NCBI GenBank assembly: GCA_040222875.1
Contig: JAVKCG010000004.1
Coordinates: forward strand, 558,001 to 622,000
Source of the DNA: JAJCYL01 sp040222875
GTDB taxonomy: Bacteria > Bacteroidota > Bacteroidia > Cytophagales > Cyclobacteriaceae
Reading direction: 5' to 3'
Length of the DNA stretch: 64,000 nt
The notes beneath the pieces are model-generated. The model was not told the origin of the DNA, did not search any database, and was given only the letters and a program-made list of their open reading frames with translations. This document shows, one piece after another, positions 8,229 through 17,295 of the stretch. How positions within the stretch are numbered: the stretch's first letter is position 1; every line of letters starts with the position of its first letter. The position numbers and the translations under genes are program-made.

Positions 8229-9398
8229 ATGAAATTTCAATTATTTAAGAAAAAAGAAAAGAAGGAGAAGAAAAACCCAGTTCAGGAGTGGTGGGATGCA
8301 ATAGTTTTTGCTGTTGTTGCTGCCACGCTCATTAGATGGGTTTTCATGGAGGCTTATACCATCCCAACCCCGTCAATGGAGAAATCACTTTTAGTAGGTG
8401 ATTATTTATTTGTGAGTAAAATCAGTTATGGTCCCCGAACACCGAAAACACCGTTACAGATCCCACTAACCCATGGTAAAATATGGGGCACAAACATCCC
8501 CTCCTACCTGGATTGGATCCAGTTGCCACAATTGAGATTGCCTGGTTTTTCAGATGTTGAGCGGAATGATGTCGTTGTTTTCAACTGGCCTGCCGAAACA
8601 GGAGGCATTCCTTTGGATCTCAAAACCCACTACATAAAAAGGTGCGTAGGCGTTCCGGGAGATGTTCTGGAGATTAAAAATGCCCAGATATTCATTAACG
8701 GCGAAGCATCCGAAAACCCGCCGGATATGGAATTCAGTTATCTCATATCTACACCTCAAAACCTACCTGAAAGGTTTTTCCAACAGAACGATATCTCATT
8801 AGATGAAGTACACCGATTTGGGAGCCCAAATGACGTAGCCCAAATAATGATGATGCACAGTATCCCGCTTGATACAACACAGCAAATAACGGCTGGTTAC
8901 ATCATCCAAACGCGACCTGAAACAGCTCAAAAACTTGAATCTCTCGATTTCATTCAAAGCGTGAATAAACTGGTGACCCCTGAAGAAAGAAACGGCTCAG
9001 AAGTCTTCCCAAAATCAAGTTTCATATCTTGGAATAAAGATTACTTCGGACCACTACTCATACCGGGTGAAGATGTCACCGTTAAAATGGATTCCATGAA
9101 TGTGGTCAAATACTACTCAACTATTAGAGATTATGAAGGGCTTGAAGATGTAAAAGTTGAAGATTTCAAACTCCTAATTGATGGACAGGAAGTTTCTGAA
9201 TACACATTCAGCCAAAACTACTACTTCATGATGGGCGACAACCGCCACAACTCACTGGACTCCCGCTATTGGGGTTTTGTTCCTGAAAACCATGTAGTTG
9301 GAGAAGCACTTTTTATCTGGCTCTCAATGAATCCTGAGGAACCACTTTTCAGCCTCAATAAGGTAAGATGGGATAGGCTTTTTAATTTGATTGAATAA
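8229..9398 (+). CDS. lepB: Signal peptidase I
   Basis: The ATG at 8229 gives 389 residues; a longer frame from 8112 would run back into dapB and is rejected. A Lys-rich N-terminus precedes one membrane segment (about residues 21-40, DAIVFAVVAATLIRWVF). The catalytic Ser49 sits in PTPSMEKSLLVGD and the Lys137 general base in YIKRCVGVPGD. The C-terminal MMGDNRHNSLDSRYWG box is complete. Between the Lys box and the last box lies an insertion of about 180 residues, usual for the large Bacteroidota LepB. It removes signal peptides at the outer face of the inner membrane. Confidence 0.95.
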   Translation: MKFQLFKKKEKKEKKNPVQEWWDAIVFAVVAATLIRWVFMEAYTIPTPSMEKSLLVGDYLFVSKISYGPRTPKTPLQIPLTHGKIWGTNIPSYLDWIQLPQLRLPGFSDVERNDVVVFNWPAETGGIPLDLKTHYIKRCVGVPGDVLEIKNAQIFINGEASENPPDMEFSYLISTPQNLPERFFQQNDISLDEVHRFGSPNDVAQIMMMHSIPLDTTQQITAGYIIQTRPETAQKLESLDFIQSVNKLVTPEERNGSEVFPKSSFISWNKDYFGPLLIPGEDVTVKMDSMNVVKYYSTIRDYEGLEDVKVEDFKLLIDGQEVSEYTFSQNYYFMMGDNRHNSLDSRYWGFVPENHVVGEALFIWLSMNPEEPLFSLNKVRWDRLFNLIE

Positions 9399-9410
9399 TA
9401 CTTTTAAACT

Positions 9411-11186
9411 ATGTGCGGAATTGCTGGCTTTTGGAGTAACCATTATTCTTCCCAGCACCTTAAGCTCATGCTTGAAACAATCAAGCACAGAGGACCTGAT
9501 AATGAGGGCCAGAAATCTTTTGGCAACGTTCATCTCGGACACCGAAGATTAAGTATTATCGACTTGTCAGAAAAGGGCAATCAACCCATGCTATCATCAG
9601 ATGGTAAGCTGACAATCACCTACAACGGCGAAGTTTACAATTACAAAAAGTTAAGAGGTGAGCTTGAAGAGCTAGGACATTCATTTTACTCTTCATGTGA
9701 TTCTGAGGTAGTGCTTACCGCTTATGAAGAATGGGGAACACGGAGTTTTGAGAAACTTGACGGCATGTTTGCTTTTGCCATATATAATTCAGAAGGTAAA
9801 GAGCTGGTGTTGGTTCGAGACCGATATGGCATCAAACCACTGTATTATCACCAGTCCGAAAAAGGCTTTTTCTTCGCTTCAGAGCTTAAGGCGATAATGG
9901 CCGTAAAGGATCTGGTTTTGCCTGAGATTAATTTGGATGTTATTGATACATATCTCACGCTGAGATATGTACCCGGTGAGGCCACAATGATGAAAGGTGT
10001 CCAAAAATTACTTCCGGGCCACTACATCAAATTAAATAGCTTAGGATTTGACATCAGCCAATTTTCTGATTTTAAAGTACTAAACGGATTTAATTATGAA
10101 ACATCCGAATTCGACAGCCACTTCCAAAATGCTGTTTCAAATCAAATGGTCAGTGATGTTGAAGTTGGTGCTTTTTTATCCGGCGGGCTTGATTCATCAT
10201 ATATTGTTTCGAAAGCAGTAGCCCAAACTGCACAACAGCTCAAAACATTTTCCGTTGGGTTCAAAAGGAACTCAGAATTGAGTTTTGCAAAAACCGTTTC
10301 TGACCAATTTGATACAGATCATTTTGAAATAAATTTCGAAAATCTAAGCCTTGGTGAACTCAAGAAAATTGTCTGGCATCTGGATGAGCCTGTCGGAGAT
10401 GCTGCGACTATGCCAACATATTTTTTATCCATGCTGGCGGCCTCAAAGGTAAAAGTTGTGCTCTCAGGTGAAGGTGCTGATGAACTTTTAGGTGGCTATG
10501 CCAAGTACAAGTTATTTGTTTATCTAAACAAACTTAAGTGGCTCTTAAAACCATTTAACTGGTTACTACCATCTTCAAAAATTGAATACATTCGGCTAAG
10601 AAAGTTTTTAAGTGGAAAGAACTTCAGCTCATCTTTTTTTGAAGCTACTGGGATATTTGATTCAGAAGAAAAACAGCGCCTGCTCAACACCAAGGCAAAA
10701 TTAATAACCGGAGATTATACCATTGGCCAGGCATCTTTCGAAGCGCTCCAAAATTTTGACATTAAGAATTGGCTTGTTGATGACCTTTTTCTAAAGAATG
10801 ACAAAATGACGATGGCGGCATCATTAGAATCCAGGGTGCCCTTTCTTGACAATAACTTCGCTGACTTTTGTAAGCATCTAAATTTATCTGCAAAAAGCAG
10901 CTTCCTGTCCAATAAGATTATACTCCGCAAAGCTTTGAAAGAAATTCTTCCTAAAATTAGTAAAAGAAAAAAGCATGGATTTGAAGTGCCCCTAGAAAAT
11001 CTTAAAGAGTTAGGCTTACAAATAATTAACAGGCAAGCAATTGAGAAACGCGGGATTTTTAATTGGCTATTTGTAGAGGCCCTGCTGCAAAAAGACCTGA
11101 CAAACCAATTTTACAGACGACAATTTGTAACGATACTAATGTTTGAAGTTTGGTGTCAGGTATTTATTGATGATGTTAGCTCCTAA
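9411..11186 (+). CDS. asnB: Asparagine synthase (glutamine-hydrolysing), glycan-cluster type
   Basis: 591 residues. The N-terminal Ntn glutaminase domain starts MCGIAGF with the nucleophile Cys2, and RHRGPDN and YNGEVYNY follow. The C-terminal synthetase domain has the PP-loop SGGLDSS and the SGEGADELLGGY box. Enzymes of this type make asparagine or amidate sugars and other substrates in surface-glycan clusters. The start lies 12 bp after lepB. The 3' end overlaps the convergent yfhO-like gene by 11 bp. A second, divergent AsnB homologue is at 34384-36255, so this one may be the housekeeping or the glycan copy; the sequence does not decide. Confidence 0.9.
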   Translation: MCGIAGFWSNHYSSQHLKLMLETIKHRGPDNEGQKSFGNVHLGHRRLSIIDLSEKGNQPMLSSDGKLTITYNGEVYNYKKLRGELEELGHSFYSSCDSEVVLTAYEEWGTRSFEKLDGMFAFAIYNSEGKELVLVRDRYGIKPLYYHQSEKGFFFASELKAIMAVKDLVLPEINLDVIDTYLTLRYVPGEATMMKGVQKLLPGHYIKLNSLGFDISQFSDFKVLNGFNYETSEFDSHFQNAVSNQMVSDVEVGAFLSGGLDSSYIVSKAVAQTAQQLKTFSVGFKRNSELSFAKTVSDQFDTDHFEINFENLSLGELKKIVWHLDEPVGDAATMPTYFLSMLAASKVKVVLSGEGADELLGGYAKYKLFVYLNKLKWLLKPFNWLLPSSKIEYIRLRKFLSGKNFSSSFFEATGIFDSEEKQRLLNTKAKLITGDYTIGQASFEALQNFDIKNWLVDDLFLKNDKMTMAASLESRVPFLDNNFADFCKHLNLSAKSSFLSNKIILRKALKEILPKISKRKKHGFEVPLENLKELGLQIINRQAIEKRGIFNWLFVEALLQKDLTNQFYRRQFVTILMFEVWCQVFIDDVSS

Positions 11187-13572
11187 TTAAATAACCTCTA
11201 ATACGGTTTTTATTCTGAAAAAGGATGATGATCAGGATGATAGCAAGAGTAATCCTGCTAATTATTATTCCTTCCTTAGCAAAAGGTGGCTCATATTGCA
11301 GTATGACTTTGTGATTTCCAGGCTCTAACGGCAGTCCTGTCATACCTATGTTAACTTTCAATAACTCGCGGTTCTCGCCATTCACGGTAGCTTTCCAGCC
11401 TGGATCAAATGGAATTGAGAAGAACAATAATTTATTTTCTTGAAGATTTATATCCCCCTCTATTCTGTCATGGTTAAATGAGGTAATTCTCAGGGTATCT
11501 TCCTTTAATTTTGCCGTTAGCTCAGCATAAGCTTCATTGGAAAATTTAGCACTATCATCAAGGGTTATCGCTTTAAATTGGTTCATCGATTGCCCCTCTG
11601 GAGCAACAAATGCTTTGAGCAGTACCTCTGGCTTTTCATGCGTATCCTGCTTTTTGAAATCTTCTTGTGTTATCTGCTTATCATAGCAAAACCCGAATGG
11701 CAATGGAAAGTTATGTTTTAAGATTCTTACATTGCCTTCTTTTTTTATAAATGAAGCTGAACCATTTCTTTCATAACCTGAAGTTTCGTTTTTGGTCAGT
11801 AGGTATTTTACACTGGCGATAGATTCTAGTCTTGGTTTGCCAATTAAACCTTTAGCCCAACGAGTTGCATTTTCACTCCTCTTAATTGCACCAGTTTCTA
11901 GTAGAAAATTTATGTAGTTCCCTTGATTGAAAGACGAATAACTAGATGTGCCAAAATAGCCCTGTACCATAGCATCATTCAATGCTATGTGTCTACCTTG
12001 GGGAGATTGATATTCTTTGTCAATTCGATAAAATGTAGTGTCTATTGAACTTAAATAATTCACTGCATCAATGGTGTCATCATAGTAACCATTTTTAGAA
12101 TAAAATTCTCCATGAGACATCGCTGTTCTGTTAGAGATTGAGTGCATGGAATTAAACGTGATTTCAATCAACCCAACGAGTGTCAGAAGTAGAATAGTAC
12201 TAACCTTAAAGGCCTCTTTTTTGAGTTCAACAAGAAGCAGGCCCAAGAATCCAATAAATATTGATACATAAATACCCAGTAATCGATCTATCTGAATTGG
12301 TAACCCGGGATATTTATAATTAATCAAAACAAATAGGCAAATGATGAAGATTATTACAATTTTTTTAGATGGCAAATAACCCTTTAATACCATTGTGAGT
12401 GATCTTGCGGAGAAGAATGCCAAACAAAATGTACCATAAATAGAAACTGCCGATTTGTAATAATTTCCTTGAAATTGATAAATGGATATCCTCAAGTATG
12501 GGAGTAACAAAATGAGAATTAGGAGTATGGGAATAATTAACTGAATCGCTAAGGTTTTACGGGTCTGCCCTAGGAAATGGAATGGAAAGATTATAATAGG
12601 TAAAACTCCAACGTAGAAAAGGGGTGCTTCCAGGTAATTCAAGTAGCCTGAAAAATTGGTACCGTTGCCTAGTAGATCGCTGGAAAGAGTCCTAAAAAAT
12701 GCTGTTGTTATTTCAATCCAACCTGAAACAGTAAGGATTGAAGTCGTTTCCAAAACTGTATTTTGGGAAACACTTCCACTCACTCGGGGGCTATTAAGAA
12801 CATTGATAAAACCTGAAATAAAACCGTCGGCACCCAAGGCAATTCCTGAAATTGTCAATACAACAATTAATAACCCTGTTCTGATTAGGGCATTAAAAGT
12901 TCTCCCTGATTCGAGGTTTCGATAAATGAAATAAACGATAAGAAATAACCCATTGAAGTAAAGTGTGGGTCCAAATCCAGTTAGGTAAATGGCAAATATA
13001 AAGGGCCACCAAACCTTCTTTAAGAAAAGAATCTCAAAAGCAAGTATGAGAAAAACGAACAACAAAAAATAATGAGAATGAGCGATCCATGTTGAGCCTA
13101 CAATCATATAACCTGAAAAGCCCAACGAAATGGCCCCAAAAATGCAGGCAATACAAGGGGCTTTATGGAGCTTGAAAATAAAGTATGATGTAAATACAGT
13201 AAATAAGATCTTAAATACTTCAACATAAACAATTTTCTCTCCTACCCTTAAAAACAATGAAAGGACTATATCAATAAAATAAATTGGGCTTAAATGGAAA
13301 GCATGGTAATAATTCTGTCCCATTCCTCCATAAAATGACCATGTGCGGGGATAACCAAATTCATTCAGATATCTATCCAAATGAACCATTTCTGGATATT
13401 GAACAATTATCGAATCACTTCCAATATCAATAAATAGGAATAGCTTATCCAGAGCAAGAAAGTCCCAAAAGATGATGGTTATAATTGAGATGGATAATAT
13501 GAATAGCACCGTAAGAGGGTGATTTTCAACCATCTTCATGGATTTATCGGTTATGGTTTTCAAGAGGCTCAA
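11176..13572 (-). CDS. YfhO-family polytopic membrane protein
   Basis: 798 residues. About a dozen hydrophobic segments fill the first two-thirds, followed by a soluble C-terminal domain with PFDPGWKATVNGENRELLKVN, LEPGNHKVILQYEPP and a last membrane helix before a basic tail. This layout and the 'pGW.a.vNG' segment are characteristic of YfhO proteins, which resemble GT-C-type glycosyltransferases and have been linked to glycosylation of surface polymers in Firmicutes. It lies 14 bp downstream of a GT4 gene on the same strand. The specific substrate is unknown. Confidence 0.82.
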   Translation of the reverse strand: MSLLKTITDKSMKMVENHPLTVLFILSISIITIIFWDFLALDKLFLFIDIGSDSIIVQYPEMVHLDRYLNEFGYPRTWSFYGGMGQNYYHAFHLSPIYFIDIVLSLFLRVGEKIVYVEVFKILFTVFTSYFIFKLHKAPCIACIFGAISLGFSGYMIVGSTWIAHSHYFLLFVFLILAFEILFLKKVWWPFIFAIYLTGFGPTLYFNGLFLIVYFIYRNLESGRTFNALIRTGLLIVVLTISGIALGADGFISGFINVLNSPRVSGSVSQNTVLETTSILTVSGWIEITTAFFRTLSSDLLGNGTNFSGYLNYLEAPLFYVGVLPIIIFPFHFLGQTRKTLAIQLIIPILLILILLLPYLRISIYQFQGNYYKSAVSIYGTFCLAFFSARSLTMVLKGYLPSKKIVIIFIICLFVLINYKYPGLPIQIDRLLGIYVSIFIGFLGLLLVELKKEAFKVSTILLLTLVGLIEITFNSMHSISNRTAMSHGEFYSKNGYYDDTIDAVNYLSSIDTTFYRIDKEYQSPQGRHIALNDAMVQGYFGTSSYSSFNQGNYINFLLETGAIKRSENATRWAKGLIGKPRLESIASVKYLLTKNETSGYERNGSASFIKKEGNVRILKHNFPLPFGFCYDKQITQEDFKKQDTHEKPEVLLKAFVAPEGQSMNQFKAITLDDSAKFSNEAYAELTAKLKEDTLRITSFNHDRIEGDINLQENKLLFFSIPFDPGWKATVNGENRELLKVNIGMTGLPLEPGNHKVILQYEPPFAKEGIIISRITLAIILIIILFQNKNRIRGYLIRS

Positions 13573-13586
13573 TTAAATATCCCAAG

Positions 13587-14684
13587 TTATTGAGATATGA
13601 TAGATTTATAAACTTTGTAATAACTTGTTGCCACCGATTTCCAACTCAATTTTTTGACTTTTTGTCTGGTAACTTTTCCATATTCTTCAACCATCTTCTC
13701 ATCTGAAACAAATTCATTGATGGCAGCTATGATGGCTTTAGAACTCTTCTTCTCTATGATCAAACCACAGTCATCAATCAAAGAGGTATTACCTCCTGTA
13801 TCAGTTAGTATTAATGCTAACCCCGATGCCATAGCTTCCAACACTGTATTACTCATCCCTTCATTTAAGGATGGTAAAATAAAAAGATTATGATTTCTGT
13901 AAATTTCTGGCATTTTTCCGTGAGGCACATTGCCTAGAAATGTAACGTTGATTGGAGCTAACTTTTTCAATTTATCAGATTGAGGTCCGTCCCCAACAAT
14001 AGTGAGTGAAATGTCAGGGTAAGTTTTTATTGCTTCAACTAGATATTTAAATCCTTTTCTCTCAATTAACCGACCAACAGAGAGAATTTTTAATTGATTT
14101 TTAGGCTCAGCTGATGGATGAAATAGCTTGGTATCAACTCCATTTTCAATTATTGAAACACTTTGGTATGGAGCATTTTCTCTTGCAAGAGATGCAAGGT
14201 CGTTTGAATTGGCAATCACTTTTGCAGACTTTTTCCATATTATCCTACTCAACCAACTAAACAAAAGAGAGTCAAGAAGATAGAATCTTTTGTTGTAGAA
14301 TGGTACGTCACTACCCCTTAAACTAACTATGTAAGGTTTTCCTAATAACAATGAAATGAATCCACAGGGAATACCGAAAAACGCATGTATCAGTTGAATA
14401 TCATTACTCTTGATAATTTCTCTGGAGTAGATGAGTGCCTTTGCACTATAGATCAGAAGCTTAAAAATCGATTGATAATGAAGGTTGCCAGACTTACCGA
14501 TGTTCAGGTAATGAATGGTCACATTATCCGCTATTTGATCAACTTTAAAATTACTGGTTGATGAAGTGACAAGATCAATATGTAAATTTTTGTATTCTCT
14601 GAATTGCTTAAGTAAATGGTAGGTAGCATTTGCGGCACCACCCCCCAAAGGAGGATATTCATAGTTAAGAATTAAGATTCTCAC
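13587..14684 (-). CDS. Glycosyltransferase, GT4 family
   Basis: 365 residues with the GT-B two-domain layout. The N-terminal glycine-rich segment NYEYPPLGGGAANATYHL is typical of GT4. The C-terminal nucleotide-sugar domain has ILSVGRLIERKGFKYLVEA and the E(x7)E-type region NEGMSNTVLEAMASG. It is probably cytoplasmic and transfers a sugar from a nucleotide donor to a lipid-linked glycan. It is the first gene of a two-gene minus-strand unit with the YfhO-like gene. The 14685-14820 gap is a divergent promoter region with the next plus-strand gene. Confidence 0.88.
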   Translation of the reverse strand: MRILILNYEYPPLGGGAANATYHLLKQFREYKNLHIDLVTSSTSNFKVDQIADNVTIHYLNIGKSGNLHYQSIFKLLIYSAKALIYSREIIKSNDIQLIHAFFGIPCGFISLLLGKPYIVSLRGSDVPFYNKRFYLLDSLLFSWLSRIIWKKSAKVIANSNDLASLARENAPYQSVSIIENGVDTKLFHPSAEPKNQLKILSVGRLIERKGFKYLVEAIKTYPDISLTIVGDGPQSDKLKKLAPINVTFLGNVPHGKMPEIYRNHNLFILPSLNEGMSNTVLEAMASGLALILTDTGGNTSLIDDCGLIIEKKSSKAIIAAINEFVSDEKMVEEYGKVTRQKVKKLSWKSVATSYYKVYKSIISQ

Positions 14685-14820
14685 GGCTCCATTAGTTGAA
14701 CATAAGTTGATTAAAGATTGACTAAAATAAAATCATATTTGCACTATCGGAATGATGAGACAAAATTAGATTGAGCCATATTAAAACTTCCTGAAATATT
14801 AAGATTTCAAAATCGGTGTT

Positions 14821-15819
14821 TTGAAAAAATTCGAAGATCTTACTATCAACATAATTTATGTCAAAGGGTCAGTAAATGCTCTACTGCCACTCTTTGATTC
14901 TTTGTTAAAGAATTCTCAATGCCAATTTCAAATAATCTCTAATGCATGTACTCAGGATGAATTAAGATCATTGAATGCTTACTGTCAACGCAACTCCGAA
15001 AGAGTTAAGTTATTGGATCTTATGGTGACGACCATAATGCCGCATCATGAGGTTATCAATGTTTTATTAGAAAATGAAACAAGTGATTGGTTTTGCTTTA
15101 TGGATTCTGATTGTTTAGCAACGGGGGATTTTCTTGGAGAATGGTTGTTTGGAATGGATGAGTCACAAGCCCTATTTACTGGATTCCCCATTTGGTATGA
15201 CTACGAAAACTTTAAAGTCATACCACATAATTACAAAGTACTTTTTGGGGAATACTGTGAATCTCACAATGGAGTCAAATTTGGAATTACATACTGTGCC
15301 TGCTATAGAACCACCATTTTAAAGCAAGTAATGAAAGAGTTTGGAATCACCTTTCAACGGTACCTGTGGCAAAATATTCCAAGAAGTATTCAGAATCAGT
15401 TAATGAGTGCAGAGCTGAGAAAAGAATTTTACGATACAGGAAAGTTGATAAATATTTTGATGGTATTGGGTGGAGCCAAATTTAAAGTAAATGAATCTCA
15501 TTCATTGATCCATTTAGGGGGCATCAGTCAGTTAGCTGAAAAAAGAATCTCAGTATTTGGAAGCTTATATGTTTATACAAGATTCAAAGTTCCCAAATTT
15601 GTTATTGGTGCAGTTAAAATGATTAGAAGATTAATCTCGGGCTATTTAATTACACATAATGAGGCCATCCAACTTGTTAATTTTGAACGCAGAAAATTGG
15701 CAGCTGAACAATTCATTTTTACTAATAATTTTTCGCAGGGCCTTAAAATTTTCTCGCAACAAGAAATACATCGAATGAAAGTAACTAAAGAGAAAATCCT
15801 AAAGATTTATAATGGGTGA
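14821..15819 (+). CDS. Glycosyltransferase family 2-like protein
   Basis: 332 residues. The start is taken as TTG at 14821: an in-frame stop lies at 14800-14802 and no ATG precedes LMVTT. The N-terminal Rossmann-like region (INIIYVKGSVNALLPLFDSLL) and a DxD-type motif in FMDSDCLATGDF point to a GT-A fold. The C-terminal third is basic and may touch the membrane. Its 3' end overlaps the next methyltransferase gene by 8 bp. The two genes form a short plus-strand island among minus-strand glycan genes and are AT-rich. Donor and acceptor are unknown. Confidence 0.7.
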   Translation: MKKFEDLTINIIYVKGSVNALLPLFDSLLKNSQCQFQIISNACTQDELRSLNAYCQRNSERVKLLDLMVTTIMPHHEVINVLLENETSDWFCFMDSDCLATGDFLGEWLFGMDESQALFTGFPIWYDYENFKVIPHNYKVLFGEYCESHNGVKFGITYCACYRTTILKQVMKEFGITFQRYLWQNIPRSIQNQLMSAELRKEFYDTGKLINILMVLGGAKFKVNESHSLIHLGGISQLAEKRISVFGSLYVYTRFKVPKFVIGAVKMIRRLISGYLITHNEAIQLVNFERRKLAAEQFIFTNNFSQGLKIFSQQEIHRMKVTKEKILKIYNG

Positions 15820-16468
15820 TGATAAATATTTTACCAATTCAAGACCAGAGATGGATCAATTTCTACCAATGGAAATAAAAAATGCTATTGAATTTGGGTG
15901 CGGTGAAGCTATATTTTTATCAAGAGTTAAGGAAAAATTTCAATGTGAAGCTTGGGGAGTTGATATCGATCAAAATTCATTAATGAAAGCGGAAGTTAAA
16001 ATTGACAGGTGTTTGTTAGGAAATGCTGACCAAATTTTGACCGAATTACCGAATAATTATTTTGACTGCTTGATTTGTAATGATTTTTTGGAGCATATTA
16101 TTGACCCTGCTGATTTTTTGCGAAAAATTGCGCCAAAATTAAATGCAGGAGCATATCTAATCTCTTCCATACCAAATGTAAGGTATTGCGAAAATGTCTT
16201 TGAACTTTTGATTAAAAAGGATTGGAAGTATAAAGAAGCTGGTATACTTGATCGGACTCATTTACGGTTTTTTACAAAAAAAAGCGTACAAAGAATGGTT
16301 GATGACGCTGGATTTAAAATAGTTCGAATAAAAGGAATCAATAGGCAAGGTGGATTACTAGGCTCACTCGCCTTAATGCTGTTCGATATAATAAGCTTAG
16401 GCACTCAAACAGACATGAAATACCTACAATTTGGACTTATAGCACAACTGCGTGACCCTGTAGTTTAG
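15812..16468 (+). CDS. Class I SAM-dependent methyltransferase
   Basis: 218 residues. Motif I is AIEFGCGEAIFLSRV, motif II is around WGVDID, and the DCLICNDFLEHIIDP stretch is typical of type 11/12 methyltransferases. RTHLRFFTKKSV is common in methyltransferases of polysaccharide clusters. It probably methylates a sugar or lipid-linked intermediate. The ATG lies within the preceding glycosyltransferase gene (8-bp overlap), implying coupled translation. Confidence 0.87.
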   Translation: MGDDKYFTNSRPEMDQFLPMEIKNAIEFGCGEAIFLSRVKEKFQCEAWGVDIDQNSLMKAEVKIDRCLLGNADQILTELPNNYFDCLICNDFLEHIIDPADFLRKIAPKLNAGAYLISSIPNVRYCENVFELLIKKDWKYKEAGILDRTHLRFFTKKSVQRMVDDAGFKIVRIKGINRQGGLLGSLALMLFDIISLGTQTDMKYLQFGLIAQLRDPVV

Positions 16469-16538
16469 AAGTAATTTGTCCTTGAGAAGTAGGAATTAAT
16501 CACAGGTAATTTCAGCGCTATTTTGAGAAGTTGAGTGG

Positions 16539-17276
16539 TTAAGTGGTCTTTTTATAATCACCCCGAGAGAAGAATTTTTCAATAAGACAATAGAGAAGTA
16601 TAAAGAAATATCGACTACCCATTTCTTTAATTTTGAGATTACTTTTTCCATGAATCCGATTTGTCCAACTATTTGGAATAACAGTATAGTTGTAACCTCG
16701 TACTATTGCTTTTAAGGGCAATTCTAAGGTCAGATTGAAATGAGGAGATAAGAATGGCCTTAAGCCATCTATAGTTTTCTTTTGGTATAGTTTGAATGCA
16801 TTTGTGTAGTCATTGTATTTACGACCTATGGCTAACCTTACTATGTTGTTGGCGATTCTGTTTATTATAAGTTTTAGATACGGATATCCGTGGGTATGCC
16901 CACCTTTTATAAAACGGGATCCAAAAACACAATCCCAATCTCCATTAACCATTTCATTATAAAATGTAACCAGATCATCGGGGCTATCAGAACAATCTGC
17001 CATGAAGATCGCAACGCAATCACCCTTAAAGTTGTCCAGCCCCTCTCTTACGGCAAATCCGAAACCGTTCTCGTTGGTGCTATTTATATAGCGCAGCGTA
17101 CTTACTTCTCTCTGTAATTTATTGAGAACTTCTTCAGTCTCATCTTGTGAATTGTCATTGATTACTAGAATTTCATGAGGAATATTAGCTCTTATAAGAG
17201 ACCTATGTAATAATCTTGTAGTTCTTTTAATGTTAGCTGCCTCATTGTAGGCTGGGATAATTACACTTAAAATCAT
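16539..17276 (-). CDS. Glycosyltransferase family 2 (polyprenyl-phosphate mannosyltransferase-like)
   Basis: 245 residues. The N-terminal SVIIPAYNEAANI, the LVINDNSQDET segment and the acidic motif in FMADCSDSPDD are classic for GT2 enzymes of the dolichyl-phosphate mannose synthase group. FGSRFIKGG and the NRIHGKSNLKIKEMG segment support that subgroup. It would charge a polyprenyl phosphate with a sugar or transfer one at the cytoplasmic face. It is the last gene of the minus-strand operon starting at 24147 and lies 19 bp downstream of the large membrane protein, a possible user of the lipid-linked sugar. Confidence 0.88.
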   Translation of the reverse strand: MILSVIIPAYNEAANIKRTTRLLHRSLIRANIPHEILVINDNSQDETEEVLNKLQREVSTLRYINSTNENGFGFAVREGLDNFKGDCVAIFMADCSDSPDDLVTFYNEMVNGDWDCVFGSRFIKGGHTHGYPYLKLIINRIANNIVRLAIGRKYNDYTNAFKLYQKKTIDGLRPFLSPHFNLTLELPLKAIVRGYNYTVIPNSWTNRIHGKSNLKIKEMGSRYFFILLYCLIEKFFSRGDYKKTT

Positions 17277-17295
17277 TCAGTTAAAATAAAATTCA

